The notes: generated by a model from the letters alone, not told the origin. Shown: positions 32,319 to 41,405, numbered from the stretch's first letter. The stretch: 64,000 nucleotides of DNA from PALSA-612 sp963773055 (GCA_963773055.1 CAVYZL010000006.1:62001-126000), one strand, 5' to 3'. Program-made: numbers and translations.

Positions 32319-33895
32319 CGAACGTCGCGCCGCTGCCGGCTCCCATCTCCGACATCGAGGAGGCGGGGAGGCCGGTTCTCGTCCTCGACCTCGGCGGCCA
32401 GTACGCCCAGCTGATCGCGCGCCGGATCCGCGAGTGCCGCGTGTACTCCGAGCTGATCCGCCACGACGTCTCGGCGGCGGAGGTCAGGCTCCGCAACCCG
32501 CTCGCCATCGTGCTCAGCGGAGGACCTGCATCCGTTTACGCGGATGACGCGCCGCGCGTCGACCCCGAGCTGTTCTCGCTCGGGATCCCGGCGCTCGGCA
32601 TCTGCTACGGCGCACAGCTGATGGCGCTCGAGCTCGGCGGCTCGGTCGAGCGAACCGGCGTGTCGGAGTTCGGGAAGACGTCGCTCCACGTCGACGGCGG
32701 CGAGCTGTTCGCCGGGCTGCCCGCCGAGCAGGTCTGCTGGATGAGCCATCGCGACACCGTGACCGCCCCGCCTGAGGGCGCGGCCGTGACGGCCGGCTCG
32801 CCGTCGACGCCGGTCGCCGCGTTCGAGGCGCCGGCCCGGGCGCTGTACGGAGTCCAGTTCCACCCGGAGGTCGTCCACACGCCCCACGGCCAGGCCGTCC
32901 TCGAGAACTTCCTGCTGGGCGTCGCCGGGGCTCAGGCGACCTGGACGGCAGCCGCCGTCATCGACGAGCAGGTGGCGCGCATCCGCGCACAGATCGGGGC
33001 AGAGCAGGTGCTCTGTGGCCTCTCCGGCGGCGTCGACTCCGCGGTGGCGGCGCTGCTCGTGCACCGGGCGGTCGGCGATCAGCTGACCTGCGTCTTCGTC
33101 GACCACGGCCTCCTTCGCAAGGACGAGGCGGCGCGGGTCGTCGAGACGTTCGGCAACCACTTCCACGTCGAGCTCGTCCACGTCGACGCGGCCGACCGGT
33201 TCCTCGCCCGCCTCGAGGGCATCAGCGACCCGGAGGAGAAGCGAAGGCGGATCGGCGAGGATTTCATCCGCGTCTTCGAGCAGGAGGCCGCGCGACTCGG
33301 CGACGTGCGTTTCCTCGTCCAGGGAACCCTCTACTCAGACGTGATCGAGTCCGGCGGTGAGGCGGGCGTCGCGGCGCGGATCAAGTCGCACCACAATGTC
33401 GGCGGCCTGCCAGAAGACATGGCGATGGAGCTCGTCGAGCCGCTGCGGCAGCTGTTCAAGGACGAGGTGCGGCGTGTCGGCGAGGAGCTCGGGCTCCCCG
33501 AGGAGATCGTGTGGCGCCACCCGTTCCCCGGCCCTGGCCTCGCCGTACGCATCATCGGGGAGGTCGATCGCGAGCGGCTCGAGATCCTCCGGGAGGCGGA
33601 CGCGATTCTGCTCGAGGAGGTGCATCGGGCGAACCTCGATCGGGAGCTCTGGCAGTGCTTCTGCGTCCTACCGGCGATTCGCTCGGTCGGGGTTCAGGGC
33701 GACGAGCGGACGTACGGCTACCCGATCGCGATCCGCGCGGTGACGAGCGACGACGCGATGACGGCCGACTGGGCGCGTATTCCCTTCGACGTGCTCGAGG
33801 CGATCTCGAGCCGCATCGTCAACGAGGTGCCCGCCGTCAACCGCGTCGTCTACGACATCACCTCGAAGCCTCCGTCCACCATCGAGTGGGAATAG
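32315..33895 (+). CDS. guaA: GMP synthase (glutamine-hydrolysing)
   Basis: 526 residues. The N-terminal amidotransferase has ALGICYGAQLMA (nucleophile Cys) and VQFHPEVVHT. The synthetase has the P-loop GLSGGVDSAVAALLVHRA, then QGTLYSDVIESGG and KSHHNVGGLPEDM. The C-terminal dimerisation domain ends VYDITSKPPSTIEWE, the invariant family ending. It converts XMP to GMP using glutamine. The GTG at 32315 overlaps the guaB stop. Confidence 0.95.
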   Translation: MTNVAPLPAPISDIEEAGRPVLVLDLGGQYAQLIARRIRECRVYSELIRHDVSAAEVRLRNPLAIVLSGGPASVYADDAPRVDPELFSLGIPALGICYGAQLMALELGGSVERTGVSEFGKTSLHVDGGELFAGLPAEQVCWMSHRDTVTAPPEGAAVTAGSPSTPVAAFEAPARALYGVQFHPEVVHTPHGQAVLENFLLGVAGAQATWTAAAVIDEQVARIRAQIGAEQVLCGLSGGVDSAVAALLVHRAVGDQLTCVFVDHGLLRKDEAARVVETFGNHFHVELVHVDAADRFLARLEGISDPEEKRRRIGEDFIRVFEQEAARLGDVRFLVQGTLYSDVIESGGEAGVAARIKSHHNVGGLPEDMAMELVEPLRQLFKDEVRRVGEELGLPEEIVWRHPFPGPGLAVRIIGEVDRERLEILREADAILLEEVHRANLDRELWQCFCVLPAIRSVGVQGDERTYGYPIAIRAVTSDDAMTADWARIPFDVLEAISSRIVNEVPAVNRVVYDITSKPPSTIEWE

Positions 33896-34939
33896 TCAGT
33901 CCGCGAGCGTGAAGCGCGGATACCGCGCGTGGACGCCGTCGATGTAGGCGGCGAGCCGTTCGGCGAGCGAGGGGTCGTGGAGCTCGAGCATGTCCTCCGC
34001 GTTCCGCTCGCCCGAGCGCGAGAGGTTGAAGGAGCCGCAGAAGACGACATCGTCCGCGACGGTCACCTTGGCGTGCATGAAGTCGTGGAGCGACCCTGGC
34101 GCCCACGGCGTGGAGTTCTTCCCCGAGAAGGGCGCTCGCGCGAAGATCGTCTCGAGCAGCGGGATCTTCCACAGCGAAACCTTCTGCGCCGCCCACTGGT
34201 AGCGCACCTGTCTCGCCTGCGTCGCATCGACGCAGCCAGCCACCGAGACCTTCCCTTCGCTCGCGACCTGGGCGAGCGTCGCGAGCACCGGGCCAGCGGA
34301 GATCACCGGCGAGCAGATGCGCACCCGCCGCCGCGCTCGCCCGATCGCCTTCGCCACTCGGTGGGACAACGCATCGCCGTACCCGGGGCAAAACCACGGC
34401 CGGATTCGAACGCCGCCCTCCTCGACGGGCCGCGGCTCGACGCGCCCGACGTCCATCACCGGTCGGCCCGACCAGAGCTGCTCGAACGCGATCGAATAGG
34501 CCTCGGCGAGCGCCGGCGACTCGACAGTGAGCATGACGTTCTCCTGCCGCGTCCACGAGTCGCTCGTCCAGTTCGTCGAGCCCGTGAGCACGGTCGCCCG
34601 GTCGCGAACCACGAACTTGTGGTGCATGAGGTCCGGGATCCCGGAGATCGGACGGCTCGGCACCGGGAGCGCCGCGACGTCCTCCGGCACGCACGACGGC
34701 GGCGGCGGGACGGGGATCGGGTTCGGGTGGTCGACGTTGTATGCGAGCCGGACCGCGACGCCCCGCTGCGAGGCGGCGACGATCGCGCCTGCGACGGTCT
34801 GCTCGATCTCGGGGCCGAGGTCGAAGTCGTAAAGAGCGAGGTCCAGGCTCGTCGAAGCCGCCCCGACGAACGCCGCGATCTCGGTGGCGATCTCGGTCAC
34901 GGTCTGCCCGCCGTCGGTCAGCGTCCTGCATGCGATCAT
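33896..34939 (-). CDS. Phospholipase D-like protein with two HKD motifs
   Basis: 347 residues with two complete HxK(x)4D motifs: HHKFVVRDRATVLTGSTNWT in the first half and HAKVTVADDVVFCGSFNLS in the second, each followed by the usual G-S/T-x-N strand. No signal peptide. Members of the superfamily include phospholipases, cardiolipin synthases and nucleases; cardiolipin synthases normally carry membrane helices, so a cytosolic phosphodiesterase or nuclease is more likely. Start chosen at the ATG at 34939; the divergent nitroreductase starts about 10 bases away. Confidence 0.82.
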   Translation of the reverse strand: MIACRTLTDGGQTVTEIATEIAAFVGAASTSLDLALYDFDLGPEIEQTVAGAIVAASQRGVAVRLAYNVDHPNPIPVPPPPSCVPEDVAALPVPSRPISGIPDLMHHKFVVRDRATVLTGSTNWTSDSWTRQENVMLTVESPALAEAYSIAFEQLWSGRPVMDVGRVEPRPVEEGGVRIRPWFCPGYGDALSHRVAKAIGRARRRVRICSPVISAGPVLATLAQVASEGKVSVAGCVDATQARQVRYQWAAQKVSLWKIPLLETIFARAPFSGKNSTPWAPGSLHDFMHAKVTVADDVVFCGSFNLSRSGERNAEDMLELHDPSLAERLAAYIDGVHARYPRFTLAD

Positions 34940-34949
34940 GGACGCCATC

Positions 34950-35545
34950 ATGGACTTCGCCGACGTTCTGCGGCGCCGCAAGGCGGTTCGGAGCTATCTC
35001 GACGAGCCGATCCCGCGCGAGACGCTCGAGAGGATTATCGCGCGCGGGCGAAAGATTCCGAGCGCCGGGCACAGCCAAGGGCTGCGACTCGTAGTGGTCA
35101 CGGACGAAGCGACGAAGCAGGCGATCGCTGACCTCGCCGGTGAGCGACACTACGTCGAGCTCGGTCACGAGCCGTGGATCTCGAAAGCCGCGGCGCACGT
35201 CGTCGTCGGCGTCCGCGAAGGCGACTACCACGATCGCTATCGCGAGGCGGACAAGCTCACGGGCGACGGCGAGGAGATCGACGTGGCCCGTCCCCTACTG
35301 GTACGTCGACGCGGGCGCGGCGGTGATGTTGATCTGGCTCGCGGCGATCGACGAAGGGCTTGCCGCGGGCATCTTCGGCGTGCACGCGTGGAGCGACGTG
35401 CGCGACCTCCTGGGGATCCCGGACGACGTGACGCCGGTCGGCATCCTCACGCTCGGCAAGCCAGCACGCTGAGACCGCCCAGGGCTCGGCGAAGCGAGGC
35501 TGGAAGCCGCTGGACGAGGTCGTGCACTGGGAGCGCTGGGGCTGA
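34950..35545 (+). pseudogene. Nitroreductase-family protein, interrupted by two +1 frameshifts
   Basis: The joined reading is a nitroreductase of about 197 residues. It begins MDFADVLRRRKAVRSYLDEP (FMN phosphate-binding Arg cluster) and SAGHSQGLRLVVV, moves one frame at 35283 into WPVPYWYVDAGAAVMLIWLA and GIPDDVTPVGILTLGKPA, and one more at 35470 into GSAKRGWKPLDEVVHWERWG, the classic ending of this flavoprotein family. Removing G35283 and T35470 restores one frame. It probably reduces a quinone or nitro compound with NAD(P)H. The stop at 35543-35545 overlaps the next gene. Confidence 0.75.
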
Positions 35546-36054
35546 GAGCGCTCGTCGAGCAGCTCGCGGCCGCCCACATCGGGAGGACGTTCAACCAGTA
35601 CCGGGGATCGAGCCTCCGGCGCGCCCGCCTCGAGACGTACCTCGAGCGTCGCAAGGACGCGCCGCTTCTGCTCGTCGGCGAAGCGCCCGGCTACCGCGGC
35701 GCACGCCTGTCGGGCGTGCCGTTCACGTCCGAACGCCAGCTGACGGGAAGCGGCCCTGCAGAGGCGAGCGCGACGATCGTCCATCGCGTGCTGGCCGAGC
35801 TCGGGATCGAGGACGACGTCCTGCTCTGGAACGTCGTGCCCACGCACCCGGGCACGGAGACGTCGAACAGGAGGCCGACGGCCGCCGAGGTGGACGCGAG
35901 CCGTCCGTTCCTGCACGCCGTCTCGGTGGGCCGCCGCGTCGTCGCCGCTGGACGCCTGGCTGCGGCCGTCACCGGGGCTCCGTACGTCCGCCATCCGTCG
36001 CGCGGCGGCGCGGCCGCCTTCCGAGCAGGGCTGGTTGAATGGCTGGGAGCGTGA
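35542..36054 (+). CDS. Uracil-DNA glycosylase superfamily protein, apparently with a CTG start
   Basis: About 170 residues: LLLVGEAPGYRGARLSGVPFTSERQL gives the superfamily GE-A-PG motif, and WNVVPTHPG and VRHPSRGGAAAF correspond to later conserved loops. It should remove uracil from DNA or be a diverged relative. No ATG, GTG or TTG occurs in frame before the GEAPG motif; the only junction-like codon is CTG at 35542, overlapping the nitroreductase stop (CTGA) just as GTGA/ATGA do elsewhere. Starting at the first GTG (35716) would delete the active-site loop. Confidence 0.7.
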   Translation: MRALVEQLAAAHIGRTFNQYRGSSLRRARLETYLERRKDAPLLLVGEAPGYRGARLSGVPFTSERQLTGSGPAEASATIVHRVLAELGIEDDVLLWNVVPTHPGTETSNRRPTAAEVDASRPFLHAVSVGRRVVAAGRLAAAVTGAPYVRHPSRGGAAAFRAGLVEWLGA

Positions 36055-37292
36055 GACGGTTCCCGATCCGTCGCAACACCTTGCTCCTCGCGGCCGGCCT
36101 GGCCGCGTCCGGCGGGATGCTGCAGGTCGCGGTCGCCGTGGGGACGACGACACTCGTCACCGTCACCGGCGTCCGCAGCATCGTCGGGCTCGGGCCGGCG
36201 ATCTTCCTCTCGACGGCGGCGCTCGCGGCGCTTCCGGCTGGTCGGGCGATGGACCGGTTCGGGCGGATGCCGGTCATCTCCGGCGGCTTCGCGACTGGCA
36301 TCGTCGCCACGTGCACAGTCGCGTTGGGCTGTGCCTGGTCGTCGACGGCGCTCGTCGTCCTCGGCCTCGCGCTCGTCGGCGCGGCGTCCGGCACGGTGCT
36401 CCTCTCGCGCGCGGCTGCCGCGGACATGTACCCGGCCGACTTGCGCGCTCGCGGCATCTCGCTCGTCCTCTTCGGCGCAGTGTTCGGCGCGGCGCTCGGC
36501 CCGCTCATCTTCCGGCCGCTGTTCGGTGACAAGCACGACGTCGACGCCGACTCGCTCGTCGTCCCGTGGCTCGTGGCCGGCGTGATCATGGTCGCGGGCT
36601 TCGTGATCTCGCGCTTCGTCAGGCCGGACCCGAAGCGGATCGGCGAGGCGCTCGGCTACGGCGTCACGGCGGGGACGAAGGACGGACAGGCGGCGCCGCT
36701 CGCCACGATCCTCCGGCGGCCCGGGGTCGTGCCGGCGCTCGTCGCCGCCGTTGCGAGCTTCGGCGTCATGGTGTCCGTGATGAACCTCTCCGGCTACGTC
36801 GTCGTCGGGCACGGACACAGCCAGGGGGACACGTTCTGGGTGATCAGCGCCCACATCGTCGGCATGTACGGCCTCGTGCTCGTGGTCGGCGACGCGATCG
36901 ACCACGTTGGCCGGCGGCCGGCGCTCATCGGCGGCCTGCTCGTGATGGGTGTATCGACGATCGCGATCGTGTGGATCGCCAGTCTGCCGGCGATGAGCCT
37001 CGCGCTCTTCGGGCTCGGGCTCGGCTGGGCGTTCTCGTATGTCGCCGCGACGACGGAGCTCGTCGACCGAGCCGCGCTCTCCGAGCGAGGACGTCTCGTG
37101 GGCTTCTCCGACCTGCTGTCGGGCTTCACGGGCGCCGCGCTAGCGCTGCTCGGAGGCGTCGCCTACAACGAGATCGGCGTCGGCGCGGTCGGCGTCGGCG
37201 CCACGGTCGCCGTCGTGCTCCCCGCGCTAGTAATCCTCTTCGTCGGGCGGCGTCCCGCGCGCGGTGAAGGCGCGCTCGAGCCAGTGGGCTGA
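36051..37292 (+). CDS. Major facilitator superfamily transporter
   Basis: 413 residues with twelve hydrophobic helices. GRAMDRFGRMPVISGG after helix 2 is the MFS motif A loop, and a second copy, DAIDHVGRRPALIGG, follows helix 8. GTVLLSRAAAADMYPADLRARG resembles drug or metabolite exporters. Substrate unknown. I take the GTG at 36051, which overlaps the upstream stop (GTGA), over the ATG at 36039. Confidence 0.85.
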   Translation: MRRFPIRRNTLLLAAGLAASGGMLQVAVAVGTTTLVTVTGVRSIVGLGPAIFLSTAALAALPAGRAMDRFGRMPVISGGFATGIVATCTVALGCAWSSTALVVLGLALVGAASGTVLLSRAAAADMYPADLRARGISLVLFGAVFGAALGPLIFRPLFGDKHDVDADSLVVPWLVAGVIMVAGFVISRFVRPDPKRIGEALGYGVTAGTKDGQAAPLATILRRPGVVPALVAAVASFGVMVSVMNLSGYVVVGHGHSQGDTFWVISAHIVGMYGLVLVVGDAIDHVGRRPALIGGLLVMGVSTIAIVWIASLPAMSLALFGLGLGWAFSYVAATTELVDRAALSERGRLVGFSDLLSGFTGAALALLGGVAYNEIGVGAVGVGATVAVVLPALVILFVGRRPARGEGALEPVG

Positions 37293-37309
37293 GACTCGCC
37301 GCTGCTTGC

Positions 37310-37315
37310 TAGACT
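37310..37315 (+). promoter_or_regulatory. Probable -10 element of rplM-rpsI
   Basis: TAGACT about 43 bases before the rplM ATG. Transcription would start at about 37322, just ahead of the hairpin at 37325-37344. Confidence 0.5.
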
Positions 37316-37324
37316 GCAGCGTCC

Positions 37325-37352
37325 GGCGGACGTCTTTGTCCGCCCCTTTTTT
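37325..37352 (+). terminator. Terminator-like hairpin in the rplM leader
   Basis: GGCGGAC and GTCCGCC form a perfect seven-base-pair stem around GTCTTT, followed by CC and six T. It ends seven bases before the rplM start. It either ends the MFS transcript or attenuates rplM. GTCC at 37321-37324 could pair with GGAC at 37328-37331 and compete with the main stem. Confidence 0.7.
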
Positions 37353-37358
37353 CGTGAA

Positions 37359-37805
37359 ATGAGAGCGGGAACAAAGACCTGGAACGCGAAGCCCGGCGAG
37401 ATCGAGCGCCGGTGGTTCGTCGTGGACGCCGAGGGCAAGAACCTCGGCCGTCTGGCGACGCAGATCGCCGACACGCTCCGCGGAAAGAACAAGCCCGAGT
37501 ACACGCCGCACGTCGACACCGGCGACTTCGTCGTCGTCGTCAACGCGGAGAAGATCGCCGTCACCGGCAAGAAGCTCGATGACAAGATCTACTACCGCCA
37601 CTCCGGCTACCCGGGCGGGCTGCGGAGCCGCACACTGCGCGAGCAGCTCGAGCGCCGCCCGACAGAGGTGCTGAGGAAGGCCGTCAAGGGCATGCTGCCC
37701 CGCAACCGCCTCGGCCGCGCCCAGATCGTCAAGCTCAAGATCTACGCCGGCCCGGCACATCCGCACGAGGCCCAGGCCCCGCAGCGGCTCGAGGAGCGCG
37801 CATGA
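37359..37805 (+). CDS. rplM: 50S ribosomal protein L13
   Basis: 148 residues: TWNAKPGEIERRWFVVDAEG, NLGRLATQIADTLRGK, YTPHVDTGDFVVVVNAEKI and AVKGMLPRNRLGR are all L13 signatures. Slightly longer C-terminus than average. Followed by rpsI with an ATGA overlap, the universal rplM-rpsI order. Confidence 0.97.
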   Translation: MRAGTKTWNAKPGEIERRWFVVDAEGKNLGRLATQIADTLRGKNKPEYTPHVDTGDFVVVVNAEKIAVTGKKLDDKIYYRHSGYPGGLRSRTLREQLERRPTEVLRKAVKGMLPRNRLGRAQIVKLKIYAGPAHPHEAQAPQRLEERA

Positions 37806-38197
37806 GCGAGCTGGCGCAGTACCGAGGCACGGGCAAGCGCAAGACGTCGGTCGCGCGCGTGATCCTCCGCCCGGGCGACGGCTCGTGGTGGATCAACGGC
37901 CGAACGCTCGACGACTACTTCCCGCGCGTCGTCCATCGCACGCAGGTGGTCGCGCCGCTGAAGGTCGCCGAGGCGGAGGGACGTTACGACGTCCGCATTC
38001 GCGTCCACGGCGGCGGTCCGACCGGTCAGGCCGGAGCCGCCCGCCATGGCATCGCGCGGGCGCTCGTCGAAGCCGATCCCGAGCTGCGGATCCCGCTCAA
38101 GCGCGAAGGCTTCCTCGCCCGCGACGCTCGCATGGTCGAGCGGAAGAAGGCCGGGCTCAAGAAGGCTCGCAAAGCACCTCAGTGGGCTAAGAGGTAG
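37802..38197 (+). CDS. rpsI: 30S ribosomal protein S9
   Basis: 131 residues: YRGTGKRKTSVARVILRPG at the start, VHGGGPTGQAGAARHGIARAL in the centre, and the basic tail ending APQWAKR, whose last residues reach the P-site tRNA. Confidence 0.97.
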   Translation: MSELAQYRGTGKRKTSVARVILRPGDGSWWINGRTLDDYFPRVVHRTQVVAPLKVAEAEGRYDVRIRVHGGGPTGQAGAARHGIARALVEADPELRIPLKREGFLARDARMVERKKAGLKKARKAPQWAKR

Positions 38198-38208
38198 CTC
38201 CGCGCCTG

Positions 38209-39480
38209 ATGGGGCGCCGATACTTCGGTACCGACGGCGTGCGGGGCGTCGTCGGGGAGACGCTCACTCCCGAGCTCGTCGAGCGGGTCGGGCGCGCGGT
38301 GACGATCTGGGCGGACGCCGGCGCGGTGCTGATCGGCCGCGACACGCGCGCGTCGGGCCGCGAGCTCGAGCGAGCGTTCGCCTCGGGTGTCGCGTCGGCG
38401 GGAGGTCACGCCGTCCTCGCCGGAATCCTGCCGACGCCCGCCGTCGCGCTGCTCTCGCTCGATCTCGGCGCCGTCATCTCCGCGTCGCACAACCCGCCTG
38501 AGTACAACGGCGTCAAGCTCTTCGACGGAGAGGGCAAGAAGCTGACCGACGCGGTCGAGGAGGAGATCGAGAGCCACTTCGACGATGCGCCGCAGGGCGA
38601 GGAGGAAGGGAGCATCGACAACCTCGAGGTCATCGGCTCGAGCTACTCGCGCCACGTCGTCGAGCGCTTCGGCAGCGATCTCTCGAAGCTCACGATCGCC
38701 GTCGACTGTGCGAACGGCGCGTACTCGGGCATCGCCCCCAAAGCGTTCACCGAGCTCGGCGCCACCGTCGTCGCGATCGGAGACCAGCCCGACGGGACGA
38801 ACATCAACGTCGGCTGCGGCGCGACCGACCTCCGGCTGTTGCAGGAGACCGTCCGCAGCGAAGGCTGCGACTTCGGCGTGGCATTCGACGGCGACGGCGA
38901 CCGGATGCTTGCGGTCGACGAGCGCGGGGAGGTCGTCGACGGAGACGCGATCATCGCGGTGCTCGCCCTTCACCTCGGCGTCGAGCTCGTCGCGGTTACG
39001 CAGATGACGAACCTCGGTTTCCACCGCCTCATGGCGGAGAGGGGGATCCGCGTCGTGACGACGGAGGTCGGGGATCGTTACGTCCTCGAGGCGCTCCACC
39101 GAGAGGGAGGGTTGCTCGGCGGTGAGCAGTCCGGCCACATCATCTGGCTCGACGGCCACGTGACCGGGGACGGGCTCGTCGCGGCGCTGATGCTGTGCCG
39201 TGCGATCGAAGGCACGAGCCTGTCCGAGGCCGTGTCCGTCATGGAGCGCTGTCCGCAGGCGACCGAGAACATCGCCGTCGACGGGCACGCCGAGCTGACC
39301 GATGCCATCGGCGACGCTGTCGCCCGCGCCAACGACGAGCTGGGCGAGGAGGGCCGCGTTCTCGTGCGTCCGTCGGGCACCGAGCCTGTCGTACGCGTGC
39401 TCGCGGAAGCCTCGACGCAGGAGGCCGCAAACGGCCTCTGTGCTACCATCGCCGCGCTCGTCGGCAAGGAGCTCGGCTAA
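38209..39480 (+). CDS. glmM: Phosphoglucosamine mutase
   Basis: 423 residues. It starts RRYFGTDGVRGVVGE; the phosphorylated serine is Ser93 in VISASHNPPEYNGVK; the metal loop is DGDGDRMLAVDE; sugar binding is in GEQSGHIIW; and the phosphate-binding loop is RPSGTEPVVRV. It makes glucosamine-1-phosphate for peptidoglycan. Next to glmS, so the first two steps of the amino-sugar route are together. Confidence 0.95.
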   Translation: MGRRYFGTDGVRGVVGETLTPELVERVGRAVTIWADAGAVLIGRDTRASGRELERAFASGVASAGGHAVLAGILPTPAVALLSLDLGAVISASHNPPEYNGVKLFDGEGKKLTDAVEEEIESHFDDAPQGEEEGSIDNLEVIGSSYSRHVVERFGSDLSKLTIAVDCANGAYSGIAPKAFTELGATVVAIGDQPDGTNINVGCGATDLRLLQETVRSEGCDFGVAFDGDGDRMLAVDERGEVVDGDAIIAVLALHLGVELVAVTQMTNLGFHRLMAERGIRVVTTEVGDRYVLEALHREGGLLGGEQSGHIIWLDGHVTGDGLVAALMLCRAIEGTSLSEAVSVMERCPQATENIAVDGHAELTDAIGDAVARANDELGEEGRVLVRPSGTEPVVRVLAEASTQEAANGLCATIAALVGKELG

Positions 39481-39502
39481 CCGCATCCGACGCTGGATGC
39501 GG
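39481..39502 (+). other. Hairpin directly after glmM
   Basis: CCGCATCC-GACGCT-GGATGCGG, a perfect eight-base-pair stem starting at the base after the glmM stop. There is no T tract, so it may be an RNA stabiliser or a Rho-independent-like pause and not a simple terminator. Confidence 0.5.
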
Positions 39503-39556
39503 GGGAGGCCGGGCTCGTTGTGCTTCTCGGGGGAGGAATTTTCCCCGGAAACGGGC

Positions 39557-39562
39557 AATAAT
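39557..39562 (+). promoter_or_regulatory. Possible -10 element of glmS
   Basis: AATAAT about 17 bases before the glmS ATG, leaving room for the GGGGA ribosome binding site six bases before the start. Confidence 0.4.
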
Positions 39563-39578
39563 CGGACAGGGGACGTAA

Positions 39579-41405
39579 ATGTGCGGGATCATCGGATACG
39601 TCGGGCCTCGCCCGTGTAAGTCGCTCCTTCTGTACGGCCTCGAGCGGCTCGAGTACCGCGGCTACGACTCTGCGGGCCTCGCGCTGCTGACGGACGACGG
39701 ATTCGAGTACATCCGTGCAGTCGGCAATCTCCAGTTTCTGAAGGACGAGGCTGCGTCGGTGACATCCGACGCGACGACGGGCGTGGGGCACACGCGCTGG
39801 GCCACGCACGGGCGCGTCTGCGAGGAGAACGCACACCCGCTGACGGGTTGCGAGGACGGCGAGGTGACCCTGATCCTGAACGGGATCGTCGAGAACTACC
39901 GCGAGCTGAAAGCGTCGCTCGAAGAGGAGGGGCATCGTTTCTCGTCCGAGACGGATGCTGAGGTGATCGCGCACCTCGTCGAGCGCCACTACACAGGCGA
40001 TCTCGCCGAGGCTGTCCGCGCCGCCTACCGCGAGCTCGAGGGCCACTTCGCCTTCGTCGTCTGCCACCGCGCGCACCCGGGGCTGCTCGTCGGCGCGCGC
40101 CACCAGTGCCCGCTGCTCGTCGGCGTGGGAAACGGTGAGATGTTCCTCGCCTCGATGGCAACGGCCTTCCTTCGCGATACGAGGAAGGTGCAGTTCATCG
40201 AGGACGACGAGATCGTCGCCGTCACCGCCGACGGCGCGACCTTCGCGACGGCTGATGGAACGCCGGTTGACCGTCCCGTCGAGGAGATCGACTGGGACGA
40301 GGAAGCTGCGGAGAAGAGCGGGTTCGAGACGTTCATGCTGAAGGAGATCTACGAGCAGCCGGACGCGATCGAGGAGACGATCGGCGACCGCATCCGGCAC
40401 GGGCGGCTCGAGCTCGACGGGCTCGGCCTCGACGACGAGGAGATCAGGAACCTCCGGCGCATCGTCATCGTCGCCTGCGGCACGGCGTACCACTCGGGCG
40501 TCCTCGCGCGGTACGCGATCGAGGAATGGGCGCGCATCCCCGTCGAGCACGACATCGCGAGCGAGTGGCGCTACCGGAACCCCGTGCTCTCGAAGGACAC
40601 GCTCGTGATCGGGATCACGCAATCGGGCGAGACGGCGGACACGCTGGCCGCGATGCGTCTCGCGCGGGAGTCGCGCGCCCACACGCTCGCGATCACGAAC
40701 ATGATGGGCACGCAGATCACCCGCGAGGTGGACTCGGTGCTCTACACGCGGGCCGGCATCGAGATGGGTGTCGCCGCGACGAAGACGTTCACCGCCCAGG
40801 TGTCGCTCCTGTACCTCGTCGCGCTCAAGCTCGCGCAGGTGCGCAAGTCGCTCCCCGACGACGAGATCGCTGCACTGCTCGAGGAGGTGCACGAGCTTCC
40901 AGGCAAGATGGCGTACTTCCTCGCCGGCGACCACCCGATCGACGAGGTCGCGCAGCGCCACTTCGACAAGCCGTTCTTCCTCTACCTCGGGCGCCACATG
41001 GGCCTACCGGTGTGCCTCGAAGGCGGCCTCAAGCTGAAGGAGATCTCGTATATCCCGACCGAGTCGTACTCCGCCGGCGAGATGAAGCACGGTCCGATCG
41101 CGCTCCTCGACGAGCAGACGCCCGTCGTCTGCATCGCGACCGACTCGCATGTCTACGACAAGGTCGTCTCCAACATCCAGGAGGTGCGGGCACGCGGCGC
41201 GAACGTGATCGCGATCGCGACCGACGGCAACGAGGACATCCAGCACCACGCCGACGACGTCATCTACATCCCGCGGACGCACCCGTTCCTCCAGGCGCCG
41301 CTTGCGGTGGTTCCGCTTCAGCTGCTCGCCTACAAGATCGCCCGGCTCCGCGGCCTGAACATCGACCAGCCGCGGAACCTCGCGAAGACCGTCACGGTCG
41401 AGTAA
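39579..41405 (+). CDS. glmS: Glutamine-fructose-6-phosphate aminotransferase (isomerising)
   Basis: 608 residues. Cys2 of MCGIIGYVG is the glutaminase nucleophile; GHTRWATHGRV and LNGIVENYRELK complete that domain (1-220). Two SIS domains follow (VIVACGTAYHSGVLA, GITQSGETADTLAAMRLA, then FLYLGRHMGLPVCLEGGLKLKE). The end, PRNLAKTVTVE, is invariant. It makes glucosamine-6-phosphate. The 98-base upstream gap is too short for a glmS ribozyme. Confidence 0.97.
   Translation: MCGIIGYVGPRPCKSLLLYGLERLEYRGYDSAGLALLTDDGFEYIRAVGNLQFLKDEAASVTSDATTGVGHTRWATHGRVCEENAHPLTGCEDGEVTLILNGIVENYRELKASLEEEGHRFSSETDAEVIAHLVERHYTGDLAEAVRAAYRELEGHFAFVVCHRAHPGLLVGARHQCPLLVGVGNGEMFLASMATAFLRDTRKVQFIEDDEIVAVTADGATFATADGTPVDRPVEEIDWDEEAAEKSGFETFMLKEIYEQPDAIEETIGDRIRHGRLELDGLGLDDEEIRNLRRIVIVACGTAYHSGVLARYAIEEWARIPVEHDIASEWRYRNPVLSKDTLVIGITQSGETADTLAAMRLARESRAHTLAITNMMGTQITREVDSVLYTRAGIEMGVAATKTFTAQVSLLYLVALKLAQVRKSLPDDEIAALLEEVHELPGKMAYFLAGDHPIDEVAQRHFDKPFFLYLGRHMGLPVCLEGGLKLKEISYIPTESYSAGEMKHGPIALLDEQTPVVCIATDSHVYDKVVSNIQEVRARGANVIAIATDGNEDIQHHADDVIYIPRTHPFLQAPLAVVPLQLLAYKIARLRGLNIDQPRNLAKTVTVE

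Noticed and set aside
30794..33895. One uninterrupted 1033-codon frame spanning guaB and guaA, suggesting an IMPDH-GMP synthase fusion
   Set aside because: From about 31655 to 32314 this frame is meaningless Arg/Gly-rich sequence, while the conserved IMPDH catalytic half is in the neighbouring frame. It is guaB with a +1 error that happens to stay open into guaA.
39481..39578. glmS ribozyme upstream of glmS
   Set aside because: The gap is only 98 bases, contains a promoter and ribosome binding site, and lacks room for the roughly 170-base ribozyme.
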